This document shows positions 53,453 through 62,683 of a stretch of DNA of 64,000 bases, piece after piece. The position numbers and the translations under genes were made by a program. The number at the start of each line of letters is the position of its first letter. The stretch's first letter is position 1. The DNA comes from Flavobacterium frigidarium DSM 17623 (GTDB taxonomy: Bacteria; Bacteroidota; Bacteroidia; Flavobacteriales; Flavobacteriaceae), in NCBI RefSeq assembly GCF_000425505.1, contig NZ_AUDO01000007.1:206756-270755 (forward strand), read 5' to 3'. A model generated the notes under the pieces. It had not been told where the DNA came from, made no database searches, and saw only the letters and a program-made list of their open reading frames with translations.

Positions 53453-53527
53453 GTTCATCGTAACATTATTTTATACTTATTTATCTTAAATAGAAATGGG
53501 TATATCAGCAACATTAAAGAAAGAAAT

Positions 53528-54889
53528 TTGTACGCAATATTAGACATAGAAACAACTGGAGGAGCATTTAATGAAGAGGGAATTACTGAAATTGCTATCT
53601 ACAAATATGATGGTCATGAGATTGTAGACCAATTCATTAGTTTAGTAAATCCGGAAATACCCATTCAGCCATTTGTGGTGAAATTAACCGGAATCAATAA
53701 TTCTATGTTGGTTTCGGCACCAAAGTTTTATGAAGTAGCAAAACGCATCATTGAGATAACTCAGGACTGTGTGATTGTTGCTCACAACGCTGATTTTGAT
53801 TACCGAATCCTAAGAACTGAGTTCAAGAGATTGGGTTATGATTTCACGATGAAAACTTTATGCACAGTTGAACTTTCTAAAAAGTTATTACCGGAGCAAC
53901 CTTCCCATAGTTTGGGTAAGCTAGTGCGTGCCTTAGGAATACCAATGGCCGACCGACACAGGGCTAGTGGCGATGCACTTGCTACTGTGAAGTTGTTCCA
54001 AATGCTTTTAGAAAAAGACGTGCACAAGGAAATTGTTAAAGATTTTATCAAGTTAAAAATAGAGAAAGGCCTTGCTCCTCGCCTGCAAGATATTATTCGC
54101 GATCTACCTAATATTGTTGGAGTGTACTACATTTACAATGAAAAAGGAGATTTGATTTACGTAGGGAAAAGCAAGAATATCAAAAAAAGAATCAATCAAC
54201 ATTTTACTGGTATTACCAATAGTTCTAAAAAAATACAAGCTGAAGTTTTTACGGTTACTTATGAAGAAACCGGAAGTGAACTTGTAGCTTTATTAAAAGA
54301 AAGTCAAGAAATAAAAATTCACAAACCTAGATACAATCGTGCGCAACGCAAAAATATTTTTCAATGGGCGCTGTATCCCGAAGTTGATAAGGAGGGCTAT
54401 ATTAACCTAAAATTGCAAAAAGCAGATGGTAGAAAGAAAGAGATTACTTCTTTTACTTCTCTACTTGAAGGGAAAAACATGCTCTTTAGAGTTACTGAAA
54501 AGTATCATTTATGCCAAAAATATACGGGATTGTATGAAACTAAAACTGCTTGTTTTCAATATAAAATTAAGGAGTGCGACGGTGCCTGTATAGGTTTAGT
54601 TTCTACTCAAGAGTACAATGAGCGTGTAAAGGAGTTTATAAAAGCCAGCGAATTTGAAAGTCAAAACATGGTGATTGTAGATCGTGGCAGAACTATTAGC
54701 GAGCGTAGCGCAATACTTATTGAAAATGGAATTTACAAAGGGTATGCCTTCTATGATTTGAATTACCAAATCACTAATATGGAAGTACTTAAAAACATAC
54801 TGATTCCAATGATCAATAACAGAGATGTTAAAAACATTATTCAGTCTTACTTACGCAAAGAGAAAAAACCCAAACTGATAAAATTCTAA
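53528..54889 (+). CDS. DEDDh exonuclease fused to GIY-YIG nuclease domain
   Basis: A 453-residue two-nuclease fusion. Residues 1-175 are a DnaQ/polymerase III epsilon-type 3'-5' exonuclease: ILDIETTGG (first Asp/Glu pair), VAHNADFDYRIL, and HRASGDALATVKLF (His and last Asp). Residues about 192-270 are a GIY-YIG domain as in UvrC/Cho: NIVGVYYIYNEKGDLIYVGK then KRINQHF. The C-terminal third resembles the UvrC region after the nuclease (CQKYTGLYET, IKECDGACIGLV). It is probably a DNA-repair enzyme. The start is TTG at 53528, which places ILDIETTGG correctly. Confidence 0.9.
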   Translation: MYAILDIETTGGAFNEEGITEIAIYKYDGHEIVDQFISLVNPEIPIQPFVVKLTGINNSMLVSAPKFYEVAKRIIEITQDCVIVAHNADFDYRILRTEFKRLGYDFTMKTLCTVELSKKLLPEQPSHSLGKLVRALGIPMADRHRASGDALATVKLFQMLLEKDVHKEIVKDFIKLKIEKGLAPRLQDIIRDLPNIVGVYYIYNEKGDLIYVGKSKNIKKRINQHFTGITNSSKKIQAEVFTVTYEETGSELVALLKESQEIKIHKPRYNRAQRKNIFQWALYPEVDKEGYINLKLQKADGRKKEITSFTSLLEGKNMLFRVTEKYHLCQKYTGLYETKTACFQYKIKECDGACIGLVSTQEYNERVKEFIKASEFESQNMVIVDRGRTISERSAILIENGIYKGYAFYDLNYQITNMEVLKNILIPMINNRDVKNIIQSYLRKEKKPKLIKF

Positions 54890-54904
54890 AACTAGCTACT
54901 TTTC

Positions 54905-55732
54905 ATGGGGGAAGTTAAATCACAGTACGACATTTTTAGACAAAAAGTGCATATCATAATTTATGGTACCAGCACAAAAGCGGGTCGCTTATTTGATTTA
55001 ATTTTGCTTGGACTTATACTATTAAGTGTAGTACTTGTCATGATGGAAACTGTAAATTCCTTTGATTTAAAGTACCATTTAGAACTAGTAACTTTAGAAT
55101 GGATTATCACTATATTTTTTACTGTAGAATATATTTTGCGCATTATATCGATAGACAAACCATGGAAATATATTTTCAGTTTCTACGGCATCATTGATTT
55201 ACTGGCAATTATGCCTATGTATTTATCTATCTTCTTTCTTGGTACAAGTATATTTAGTGTCGTGCGTTCCCTAAGATTATTGCGTTTATTCAAAATTTTA
55301 AATCATCCACAATTTACAAATCAGTCTGTACAATTAAAACAAGCCATCAATGCTAGTCGAGGCAAGATTGTCGTTTTCATTTATTTTGTCTTGATAATTA
55401 CCATCATTATTGGCTCACTAATGTACATTGTTGAAGGAAAAGAAAGTGGCTTCACTAGTATACCTGCTAGCATTTACTGGACAATTGTAACCTTAACAAC
55501 AGTAGGTTACGGTGATATTTCTCCAGTGACGCCATTGGGACAATTCATAGCCTCATTTGTAATGATTTTAGGGTATGGAATTATTGCGGTTCCCACGGGA
55601 ATTGTAACTGCCGAAATTGCAAAAAATAGTCAAAAGCCTACTACTAGTAGTCACACACCTTGTGAAGGATGTGGTGCTGAAGACTATCCCACTGACGCCA
55701 ATTATTGTCCAAGATGCGGACATAAATTTTAG
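54905..55732 (+). CDS. Voltage-gated-type potassium channel with C-terminal zinc ribbon
   Basis: A 275-residue six-helix ion-transport protein of the inner membrane. The voltage-sensor-like helix S4 is VVRSLRLLRLFKIL (about 119-132), and the pore has the K+ selectivity filter TLTTVGYGD (about 196-204) before the last helix. The C-terminus ends in a rubredoxin-like zinc ribbon, CEGCGAED then CPRCGHKF (two CxxC pairs). It starts 15 bp after the nuclease gene and is followed by a dispersed repeat. Confidence 0.92.
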   Translation: MGEVKSQYDIFRQKVHIIIYGTSTKAGRLFDLILLGLILLSVVLVMMETVNSFDLKYHLELVTLEWIITIFFTVEYILRIISIDKPWKYIFSFYGIIDLLAIMPMYLSIFFLGTSIFSVVRSLRLLRLFKILNHPQFTNQSVQLKQAINASRGKIVVFIYFVLIITIIIGSLMYIVEGKESGFTSIPASIYWTIVTLTTVGYGDISPVTPLGQFIASFVMILGYGIIAVPTGIVTAEIAKNSQKPTTSSHTPCEGCGAEDYPTDANYCPRCGHKF

Positions 55733-55751
55733 AATTTACAAATTATATGAT

Positions 55752-55893
55752 GGAGCTAATTCCAGCTATTCACTACAACTCCTCCCGCTGCAAGTTCAAT
55801 TTCTATTCCATAAAAGGAGCTTCTAAGGGCGCTCTTTTTCGGTAAGAAATAGTAACTTGCAGCCGTCCGGGGTTTTCATTTTTATCTGGGCTA
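55752..55893 (-). repeat. Dispersed structured repeat family 2, copy C
   Basis: On the minus strand it reads from TAGCCCAGATA to GTAGTGAATAGCTGGAA and AGCTCC. An internal 10-bp perfect inverted repeat (GCTGCAAGTT at 55787-55796, AACTTGCAGC at 55854-55863) encloses further short stems. It has the layout of short intergenic repeats seen in Flavobacterium. It fills the gap before miaA. Confidence 0.65.
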
Positions 55894-55902
55894 AAAAACA
55901 AT

Positions 55903-56829
55903 ATGAAGCACTTAATTATAATTATAGGACCCACAGCCATAGGCAAAACTGCCTTGAGTATCCATATAGCAAATCATTACAATTGCGAAATTGTTTCCTG
56001 TGATAGCCGCCAATTTTTTAAAGAAATGATTATTGGTACTGCAGTCCCTAACGATGCAGAACTAGCTGCTGCAAAACATCACTTTATACAAAATAAGTCC
56101 ATCTTTGAAAACTATACTGTGGGTGATTATGAAAAGGAAACTATAGCCACACTAGATACCCTTTTCTTAGAGAATGATTACGTTGTTTTAGTTGGTGGTT
56201 CAGGTTTATACGTTAATGCCGTATTGAAAGGATTTGATGAGTTTCCTGCAATAGAAAATAGCGTTAGAGAAAACGTTACAGCAAACTACGAAAAGCTAGG
56301 GATTAATTATTTACAACAACAACTACAATTGTTGGACCCTGAATACTATAAAACATTATCTCAAGATAATCCGCAAACTTTATTGAACCCACAGCGCATG
56401 ATGCGTTTTATAGAGGTGTGTATAGGATCTGGAAAGCCTTACTCTTCATTTTTAAATCAAAAACAGCATAGTCGTAACTTCACTCCTATTCTAATTGGTC
56501 TAGAGGCAGAACGTAGCGTTTTATACAATAGAATCAATCAGCGCGTTGATATTATGATGAATAGTGGCTTATTGCAAGAAGCTAAAAAGCTGTATCCTAA
56601 TAAAAGTTTGAATGCTTTACAAACGGTTGGCTATCGTGAACTTTTTGATTATTTCGACGGTCAAATAAAATTAGATTTTGCTATCGAAGAGATCAAGAAA
56701 AATACGCGTCGCTTTGCAAAAAGGCAACTTACCTGGTTCAAACGAGATGAAAATACAAAATGGTTCAATTTTGAAACACCCTATCAAGAAGTCTTCGAAT
56801 ACATAAATACAAAAACTCAAATTACATAA
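55903..56829 (+). CDS. miaA: tRNA dimethylallyltransferase
   Basis: Adds an isopentenyl group to A37 of tRNAs reading U-starting codons. It has 308 residues. The P-loop is IIGPTAIGKTALSIHIA (about 6-22). Then come VSCDSRQFFKEMIIGTAVP (catalytic Asp and Ser/Arg), HHFIQNKSI, VLVGGSGLYVNAVLKGFDE, NPQRMMRFIEV and LQTVGYRELFDYFDG. All catalytic segments are intact. It is followed after 8 bp by the acyl-ACP thioesterase gene. Confidence 0.95.
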   Translation: MKHLIIIIGPTAIGKTALSIHIANHYNCEIVSCDSRQFFKEMIIGTAVPNDAELAAAKHHFIQNKSIFENYTVGDYEKETIATLDTLFLENDYVVLVGGSGLYVNAVLKGFDEFPAIENSVRENVTANYEKLGINYLQQQLQLLDPEYYKTLSQDNPQTLLNPQRMMRFIEVCIGSGKPYSSFLNQKQHSRNFTPILIGLEAERSVLYNRINQRVDIMMNSGLLQEAKKLYPNKSLNALQTVGYRELFDYFDGQIKLDFAIEEIKKNTRRFAKRQLTWFKRDENTKWFNFETPYQEVFEYINTKTQIT

Positions 56830-56837
56830 TATTTCCT

Positions 56838-57578
56838 ATGCCAATAAGTCCAAATTTCACGTCTATACTAAGTAAAGATTGGGAAGTCAATTTTTCGCAA
56901 TGCATGCCTAACGGCTTTTTAAAATACACAGAGCTTTGTAATACCTTGCAACTTACTGCCGCTGCACATTCAGATGTTGGTGGAATTAGCTTTTCAGATA
57001 TGCAAGAATTCAACCAAGCGTGGGTTTTAAGCAGAATGCGCGTCGAAGTAAGCGCTTTACCAAAATGGCGCGACATTATTACTGTTACTACGTGGATCAA
57101 TACATTAGAAAATTCAAGATCGATTCGTGCATTAGAAGTACACGTAAATGGTAAAAAAATAATTGGTGCAGAAACTTTTTGGGCTGTATTTAATACACAA
57201 AGACGACGACCTGAAGCATTAGGATTAGCTCACGACCACTTTGAACTATATCCTGAAAAAAAAGCAACTGTAGAAGGATTCTCTAAGATTTACATTAGTA
57301 CTGAAAAAGAGATATTATTTGAAAAAGCGGTTAGCTTATCTGATTTAGATATAGTGAACCATGTAAATAATGTCAAGTACTTAGAATGGTGTCTAGATTT
57401 AGTAGACGAAAAAACGATATTATATCAAAGAATAAAGAGCTTTGAAATGAATTTCCTAAAAGAACTTTCATTGAAAGACAAAGTTGTTATTCATGAAAAT
57501 GTAGCTGAAGATGCCTACATTTTTAGTATATCAAAAGAGGAAAAAAACTGCTTTGCACTGCAGTTAAATTTGAAGTAA
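56838..57578 (+). CDS. Acyl-ACP thioesterase
   Basis: A 246-residue double-hotdog thioesterase that releases fatty acids from acyl carrier protein. The N-terminal hotdog has SQCMPNGFLKYTELCNTLQ and QEFNQAWVLSRMRVEV. The C-terminal hotdog carries the catalytic motif SDLDIVNHVNNVKYLEW (Asn and His) near residues 170-186. It lacks a transit peptide, as expected in a bacterial form. It is the last gene of a run beginning with miaA and is followed by a long terminator hairpin. Confidence 0.88.
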   Translation: MPISPNFTSILSKDWEVNFSQCMPNGFLKYTELCNTLQLTAAAHSDVGGISFSDMQEFNQAWVLSRMRVEVSALPKWRDIITVTTWINTLENSRSIRALEVHVNGKKIIGAETFWAVFNTQRRRPEALGLAHDHFELYPEKKATVEGFSKIYISTEKEILFEKAVSLSDLDIVNHVNNVKYLEWCLDLVDEKTILYQRIKSFEMNFLKELSLKDKVVIHENVAEDAYIFSISKEEKNCFALQLNLK

Positions 57579-57620
57579 AAAAAATTTAACCCTGATTGAA
57601 GTGAAAAGCATTTGCACATA

Positions 57621-57692
57621 AAAAAAAGAATTTCATGACTTAAAAAAGCGACTATAAGAAGCTCTTTTTAAGACAATGGAAATTCTTTTTTT
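57621..57692 (+). terminator. Long-stem terminator after the acyl-ACP thioesterase gene
   Basis: An outer stem pairs 57621-57636 (A7GAATTTCAT) with 57676-57692, and an inner stem pairs CTTAAAAAAGC with GCTCTTTTTAAG. T7 follows. Confidence 0.75.
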
Positions 57693-57732
57693 ATGAAAAA
57701 TCTTGTAATGGAAAGCAGGATTAGTTTCTAAT

Positions 57733-57760
57733 AAAAAGGCTCCGATTTCTCGAAGCCTTT
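57733..57760 (-). terminator. Terminator of the rprY gene
   Basis: On the minus strand AAAGGCT and AGCCTTT (57735-57741, 57754-57760) form the stem, followed by TTTAT. Confidence 0.75.
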
Positions 57761-57781
57761 CTTATATCTAAGTAGTATAAA

Positions 57782-58495
57782 TTATACTGTTTTGTTTTTT
57801 ACAACTAATCTAAAACCTTCACCGTGAATATTTAAGATCTCAACATCTTCATCTAATTTAAGGTATTTTCTCAATTTAGCGATGTAAACATCCATACTTC
57901 TTGATGTGAAGTAGTTGTCATCTCTCCAGATTTTTGTCAAGGCTAACTCTCTTGGCATTAAATCATTCTCGTGTAAAATTAGCATTTTTAATAATTCATT
58001 CTCTTTTGGAGATAATTTAATAGGCTCTTGTTCCATGAAAGTTAAAAATCTCAATTTTGAATTAAGGTGAAATTTACCCACGTTGAATTCAAACTGAACT
58101 TGCTCGCTTTTCATATCAGAAGATTTCCTTTGAATGATTGCTTTGATTTTCATCAACAATACTTCAGAATCAAAAGGTTTGTTTAAGTAGTCATCTGCTC
58201 CCGCTTTGTACCCTTTTAAAACATCCTCCTTCATTGATTTAGCAGTCAAAAAGATAATAGGCACCTCGCTATTTTTCTCTCTAATTTCTTTAGCTAATGT
58301 ATACCCATCTTTGTAAGGCATCATTACATCAAGAATACATAAATCGTAGGTGTCTTTTTTAAATTTTTCGAAACCTTCCATTCCGTTTTTAGCTAAAACA
58401 ACTTCAAAATCGTTTAACATTAAGTAATCCTTAAGTACAGCTCCAAAATTTAAGTCGTCTTCAACAAGAAGTATTTTTTTATTTATAGTTTCCAT
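57782..58495 (-). CDS. rprY: OmpR/PhoB-type response regulator (RprY-like)
   Basis: A 237-residue regulator with an N-terminal receiver domain (KILLVEDDLNFGAVLKDYL, phospho-acceptor Asp56 in LCILDVMMPYKDG, switch Lys in NKPFD) and a C-terminal winged-helix DNA-binding domain (KLSPKENELLKMLI, MDVYIAKLRKYLKLDE, EILNIHGEGFRL). It is the partner of the kinase directly upstream (5-nt gap). The symbol follows the Bacteroides RprXY pair by similarity and is tentative; target genes are unknown. Confidence 0.85.
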   Translation of the reverse strand: METINKKILLVEDDLNFGAVLKDYLMLNDFEVVLAKNGMEGFEKFKKDTYDLCILDVMMPYKDGYTLAKEIREKNSEVPIIFLTAKSMKEDVLKGYKAGADDYLNKPFDSEVLLMKIKAIIQRKSSDMKSEQVQFEFNVGKFHLNSKLRFLTFMEQEPIKLSPKENELLKMLILHENDLMPRELALTKIWRDDNYFTSRSMDVYIAKLRKYLKLDEDVEILNIHGEGFRLVVKNKTV

Positions 58496-58500
58496 AGTAT

Positions 58501-60084
58501 CTAATTTATTAGTGGTATTTTTATGATAAAGGTACTTCCTTTTCCCTTTTCGCTTTCTACATATACTTGACCATTGTGGTCTTCAACAATTCTTTTAACG
58601 TAAGCTAATCCTAATCCATGACCTTTGACATTGTGTAAATCTCCGGTGTGTTCTCTGTAAAACTTTTCAAAAACACGTTTTTGAGCAATTTTACTCATTC
58701 CTAATCCGTTGTCTTTCACTTTTATTAAAATCATGTCTTTTATGTTCTCTGTAAAAACCTCGATGCGAGGAATATCTGGAGAATATTTTATTGCATTCTC
58801 TAAAACGTTAACTAACACGTTTGTAAAGTGCACTTCGTTGATCAAAACTGAAGTTCTATCAGCATTAAAATGACTTACTATTGTTCCTTCTCTGTCTTCT
58901 AAAATCAAATTAACGTGCTCAATAGCGTCGTTAATTACATCTACAACATCGCAGGATTCTTTTTCTATATCGAGCTCCTTCTTCTCTAATTTAGAAATTC
59001 TTAAAACATTTTCTACCTGCGCATGCATTCGTTTATTTTCATCCCGAATCATTTGCAAATACTTCATCACTTTTTCGCGATCATCAATAATTTTAGGATT
59101 ACGGATAGCATCTAACGCTAAATTTATCGTCGCAATAGGTGTTTTAAATTCATGTGTCATATTATTAATGAAATCTGTTTTGATCTCAGAAATTTGACGT
59201 TGCCTTATTAATTGATTCAAAGCACTAGAATAAGCAATAATAATAATCAACGTGAAAATTATTGATAAAACGCTTAGACTTATCAGCTCTGATAGTAAGA
59301 ACTTCTTTTTATGAGGAAAACTAACTAATAACTTGTATTTTTCGTTTCCTTCATTATCTGTATATACAGGTGTTGAATACGTTGACTCCTTATCATATTG
59401 AAAATCGGCCGATTTTATAGGTGTGGCGATACCATTACTATAAATACCATATTCAAATTTGGTTTTTACCCCAAATTGCTCCAACTCCTTTTTTATTAGT
59501 TTTTGCAAAGCCTCATTTGATATACGTTCTTGCAAAGGTTTGGCTGCAGCAAAATCTTTATAGTAAATCTCAAATTGTACTTTGTCTAGTACGTCAAGGT
59601 TTCCCGATTTTTCAATAGTTACGTCTGGCATCAAATTTTGCTTGATATTTGATTTATCGACACCGTTATTGTTATAAACTTCAGTAGTCCTTTTTGAACT
59701 AAAACTTTTAAATTTTTCGTTATTCAATTTTTTATTGAACAATGATGATGAAATATTAAAATCTTCAGAGATGATACTATTCGAATAAACGTATGTTTTA
59801 TTAGTTTTGGTATTTCTTTCAAAATAATATACCTCTAACAAATCCTCTTTCTTAGGTATTGTTCCCGTACTATCCTTAATGCGATTGTATCTATCTAAAA
59901 AGGAATAGGCTTCTTGCTTTTGCATCTTATCAGCCACATTACCAATTACTTGTGTAACATGAAATTTAAATTGCTCTTCGTTATTTTTAAACGAATTAAT
60001 AAACCAATAAACTTGTACAAGTATGATCCCTATCAAGGACAAACTCATTAATAAAACTAGTATTCTAAAAAAAAATTTATTCAT
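58501..60084 (-). CDS. rprX: Sensor histidine kinase (RprX-like)
   Basis: A 527-residue membrane kinase. It has two membrane segments (about 7-30 and 263-288), a periplasmic sensor domain of about 230 residues between them, then HisKA with NNMTHEFKTPIATINLALDA (His311), an N box (VLENAIKYSP), KVKDNGLGMS and a G2 box (GHGLGLAYVKRIVEDH). It pairs with the response regulator 5 nt downstream and is preceded by coaE (59-bp gap), so one minus-strand operon may run from the glycosyltransferase through rprY. Confidence 0.88.
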   Translation of the reverse strand: MNKFFFRILVLLMSLSLIGIILVQVYWFINSFKNNEEQFKFHVTQVIGNVADKMQKQEAYSFLDRYNRIKDSTGTIPKKEDLLEVYYFERNTKTNKTYVYSNSIISEDFNISSSLFNKKLNNEKFKSFSSKRTTEVYNNNGVDKSNIKQNLMPDVTIEKSGNLDVLDKVQFEIYYKDFAAAKPLQERISNEALQKLIKKELEQFGVKTKFEYGIYSNGIATPIKSADFQYDKESTYSTPVYTDNEGNEKYKLLVSFPHKKKFLLSELISLSVLSIIFTLIIIIAYSSALNQLIRQRQISEIKTDFINNMTHEFKTPIATINLALDAIRNPKIIDDREKVMKYLQMIRDENKRMHAQVENVLRISKLEKKELDIEKESCDVVDVINDAIEHVNLILEDREGTIVSHFNADRTSVLINEVHFTNVLVNVLENAIKYSPDIPRIEVFTENIKDMILIKVKDNGLGMSKIAQKRVFEKFYREHTGDLHNVKGHGLGLAYVKRIVEDHNGQVYVESEKGKGSTFIIKIPLIN

Positions 60085-60143
60085 CAGAACAAAATTAACA
60101 TTTTAACAGTATGAATGATAATCTATTAACCAAACATTAACAT

Positions 60144-60740
60144 CTACTGACCGTTTTGTTTAATCAATAAAATTTTATGAATTTCTTCGACTTTTAACTT
60201 CGCTAGTGCGAGATCAACATTTTCAATAATATAATCGCTTTTATTGATACGTTGCTCATCAGTCCATTGCGAATTTATGCGTTCTTGTACTGCTTCAAGA
60301 TTTGTGTCATCTCTCCCTAATATTCTTTGAATTCTTACATCCAGTGGCGCAGTAACGCAAATAACTTGATAGCATTTTTTATAGTTACCACTTTCAAACA
60401 AGATGGCAGCTTCATAGATAATGTAAGATGCGCTCTGGTGGTTTTGAATCCAATTATCAAAATGTGCTCTTACGACAGGATGAACAATTGAATTTAGTTG
60501 TGCTAATTTTTCAGAATCGTTAAACACAATTGAAGCTAAAGCACCACGATTGAGTTGCTCACCTTCAAAGATTGAATCTCCAAATAAGTTTTTTAAAGAC
60601 TCAATAATACTTTTTTCTTGCATTACCTGTTTGGCGGCATCATCTGCAATATAAATAGGCACTCCTAAAGAATGAAAATGATGGGCTATTGTTGTTTTCC
60701 CACTTCCTATTCCTCCCGTTAAACCTATAATTTTTACCAT
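60144..60740 (-). CDS. coaE: Dephospho-CoA kinase
   Basis: Last enzyme of CoA synthesis: phosphorylates the 3'-OH of dephospho-CoA with ATP. It has 198 residues, the usual length. The P-loop is LTGGIGSGKTTIAHHF (about 7-22), with IADDAAK, the NSIVHPVVRAHF and YEAAILFESG segments, and the lid RILGRDD. It starts 1 nt after the glycosyltransferase stop codon, indicating co-transcription. Confidence 0.95.
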   Translation of the reverse strand: MVKIIGLTGGIGSGKTTIAHHFHSLGVPIYIADDAAKQVMQEKSIIESLKNLFGDSIFEGEQLNRGALASIVFNDSEKLAQLNSIVHPVVRAHFDNWIQNHQSASYIIYEAAILFESGNYKKCYQVICVTAPLDVRIQRILGRDDTNLEAVQERINSQWTDEQRINKSDYIIENVDLALAKLKVEEIHKILLIKQNGQ

Positions 60741-60741
60741 A

Positions 60742-61740
60742 TTATAATTTAAAAAATAATTCGGGAAATGCCTCTTGTGGTCTCTGTTTTAATATAATAA
60801 CTTTTAGATATGATTTCATAAAACCTGTACCATACCCAAAAAATTGTTTCCATACTGCTACTACCGAAAGTACACCTATAGTTAAGCTCTTATTTTTATA
60901 TGCTGCACTAATGAAAACAATTAAAAAGTAGATAAAGTATAATTTAATGAAAATATCTACTGTAAATAGTAACAGAAAAACAGAAAGACCAAACCCAAAA
61001 ATAAACAAAGTTGGAAAAAAGAATGTTAGCTTATTGTGTTTTGGGTACCAACTATTCAGTATAGGTCTTGCTTTGCCAAATTTATTAACCTGTATCGAAA
61101 ACTTATCCCAATCTATCCTTCTCTTATGATATACATACGCATTAGAAAAGAGTTTGGTTTCAAAACCTAAATTCCATAATCGAATAGATAAATCAGGATC
61201 TTCACCAGGATGAATATTGCCAAAACCCTTTGAAGCTTCAAAAGCGTTACGCGAAATTCCCATATTAAAACTTCTTGGCTGGAATTTATCTATTTTCTCT
61301 GAACCACCACGAATTCCACCTGTTGTTAAAAAAGAAGTCATAGCAAAATTAATAGCTTTTTGAATGTTCGAAAAACTATCAAGAGCTTGATCCGGTCCTC
61401 CAAAACAATCCACATAATTTAATTTTAAAGCTTTATCAACTTCATCTAAATATTGTACTGGAATGATACAATCAGAGTCAAAAATGATAAAGTAATCTCC
61501 TTTAGCTTTTTTCATACCATAATTTCTAGAATCCCCAGGACCTGAATTTGGTTTAAAATAATATGATATCGATAAGTTATGAGTGTATTTTGAAACTATT
61601 TCCTCACATCTTATTGTAGATCCATCCTCGACCAACACCACTTCAAAATCATTTTTATAGCTACTTTTTACTAAACTTTCTAAAAGTTCATCAACTTCAT
61701 CTGGACGATTGTATACTGGAATTATCAGTGAGAACAACAT
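60742..61740 (-). CDS. Family 2 glycosyltransferase
   Basis: A 332-residue GT-A enzyme. The N-terminal nucleotide-sugar domain has FSLIIPVYNRPDEV, VVLVEDGST, SGPGDSRNYGM and DYFIIFDSDCIIP (DxD-type metal site). The later acceptor region shows PGEDPDLSIRLWNLGF. The C-terminus has two hydrophobic segments (about 250-295) that anchor it to the membrane. It probably builds envelope glycans; acceptor unknown. It is the first gene of the run with coaE and rprXY. Confidence 0.9.
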   Translation of the reverse strand: MLFSLIIPVYNRPDEVDELLESLVKSSYKNDFEVVLVEDGSTIRCEEIVSKYTHNLSISYYFKPNSGPGDSRNYGMKKAKGDYFIIFDSDCIIPVQYLDEVDKALKLNYVDCFGGPDQALDSFSNIQKAINFAMTSFLTTGGIRGGSEKIDKFQPRSFNMGISRNAFEASKGFGNIHPGEDPDLSIRLWNLGFETKLFSNAYVYHKRRIDWDKFSIQVNKFGKARPILNSWYPKHNKLTFFFPTLFIFGFGLSVFLLLFTVDIFIKLYFIYFLIVFISAAYKNKSLTIGVLSVVAVWKQFFGYGTGFMKSYLKVIILKQRPQEAFPELFFKL

Positions 61741-61815
61741 AAGCGCTATGGAATATTAATTATACTTAAACAAGCTATTTTAGCGCGCAAAGATATACTT
61801 TTTAACATTATCAAT

Positions 61816-61847
61816 AAAAAAAACCAACAGCTATTAAATGTTGGTTT
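61816..61847 (-). terminator. Terminator of fabI
   Basis: A 9-bp perfect stem (AAACCAACA at 61821-61829 with TGTTGGTTT at 61839-61847) and a T-run on the minus strand. Confidence 0.88.
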
Positions 61848-61876
61848 CGATACTCTTTTTTTTTAATAATTAGCTT

Positions 61877-62683
61877 TTATTCAAACATCTCCATCACTTC
61901 CTGACTCACTCCAACATTAGAGAATCCCCCATCATGTAATAAGTTTTGAAGGGTTACCATTTTTGTTAAATCAGAAAACATTGAAACCGTGTAATTAGCG
62001 CAGTCTAAAGCAGATGCATTTCCTAAAGGAGCCATTTTATCAGCAAATGCGATAAAACCGTTAAAACCTTTCACTCCTTGACCCGCTTTTGTAGCCGTAG
62101 GTGATTGCGAAATCGTATTAACTCGTACTTTTTTATCTCTTCCAAAAAAATACCCAAAACTTCTAGCTACAGATTCTAAAAATGCCTTATTGTCCGCCAT
62201 ATCATTATAATCTGGAAACACACGTTGTGCGGCCATATATGACAAAGCAACAATGCTACCCCATTCATTCATAGCATCTTTTTTATATAAAACCTGTAAT
62301 ACTTTGTGAAAAGAAACTGCAGAAACATTCCACCCCTTTTGAGTAAAATCATAATTTTGATTTGTGTAATGATTACCCTTTCGAACATTCACTGACATCC
62401 CTATGGAATGTAAAACAAAATCAATTTTACCTCCTAAGATATCCATCGCCTGCTCAATTAATTTTTCTAAATCCGTTACTGAAGTTGCATCAGCAGGAAT
62501 TACTTGAGCACCAGTTTTTAAAGCTAAATCTGATATATTACCTAATCGCATTGCTGCTGGAGCATTTGTTAACACAAATACGCCACCTTCTTCGTGAACA
62601 CGTTCAGCAGTTTTCCAAGCAATCGAATTCTCATCCAAAGCACCAAAAATAATTCCTCTTTTACCTTTTAATAAATTGTACAT
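61877..62683 (-). CDS. fabI: Enoyl-ACP reductase (NADH)
   Basis: Last step of the fatty-acid elongation cycle, reducing trans-2-enoyl-ACP with NADH in the cytoplasm. It is an SDR-fold protein of 268 residues. Features are FGALDENSIAWKTAERV, VLHSIGMSV, SYMAAQRVFPDYNDMADNKA (catalytic Tyr159-x6-Lys166), and the NAD/inhibitor loop NTISQSPTATKAGQG. It is monocistronic with its own terminator. It is the target of triclosan-type inhibitors in other bacteria. Confidence 0.95.
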   Translation of the reverse strand: MYNLLKGKRGIIFGALDENSIAWKTAERVHEEGGVFVLTNAPAAMRLGNISDLALKTGAQVIPADATSVTDLEKLIEQAMDILGGKIDFVLHSIGMSVNVRKGNHYTNQNYDFTQKGWNVSAVSFHKVLQVLYKKDAMNEWGSIVALSYMAAQRVFPDYNDMADNKAFLESVARSFGYFFGRDKKVRVNTISQSPTATKAGQGVKGFNGFIAFADKMAPLGNASALDCANYTVSMFSDLTKMVTLQNLLHDGGFSNVGVSQEVMEMFE

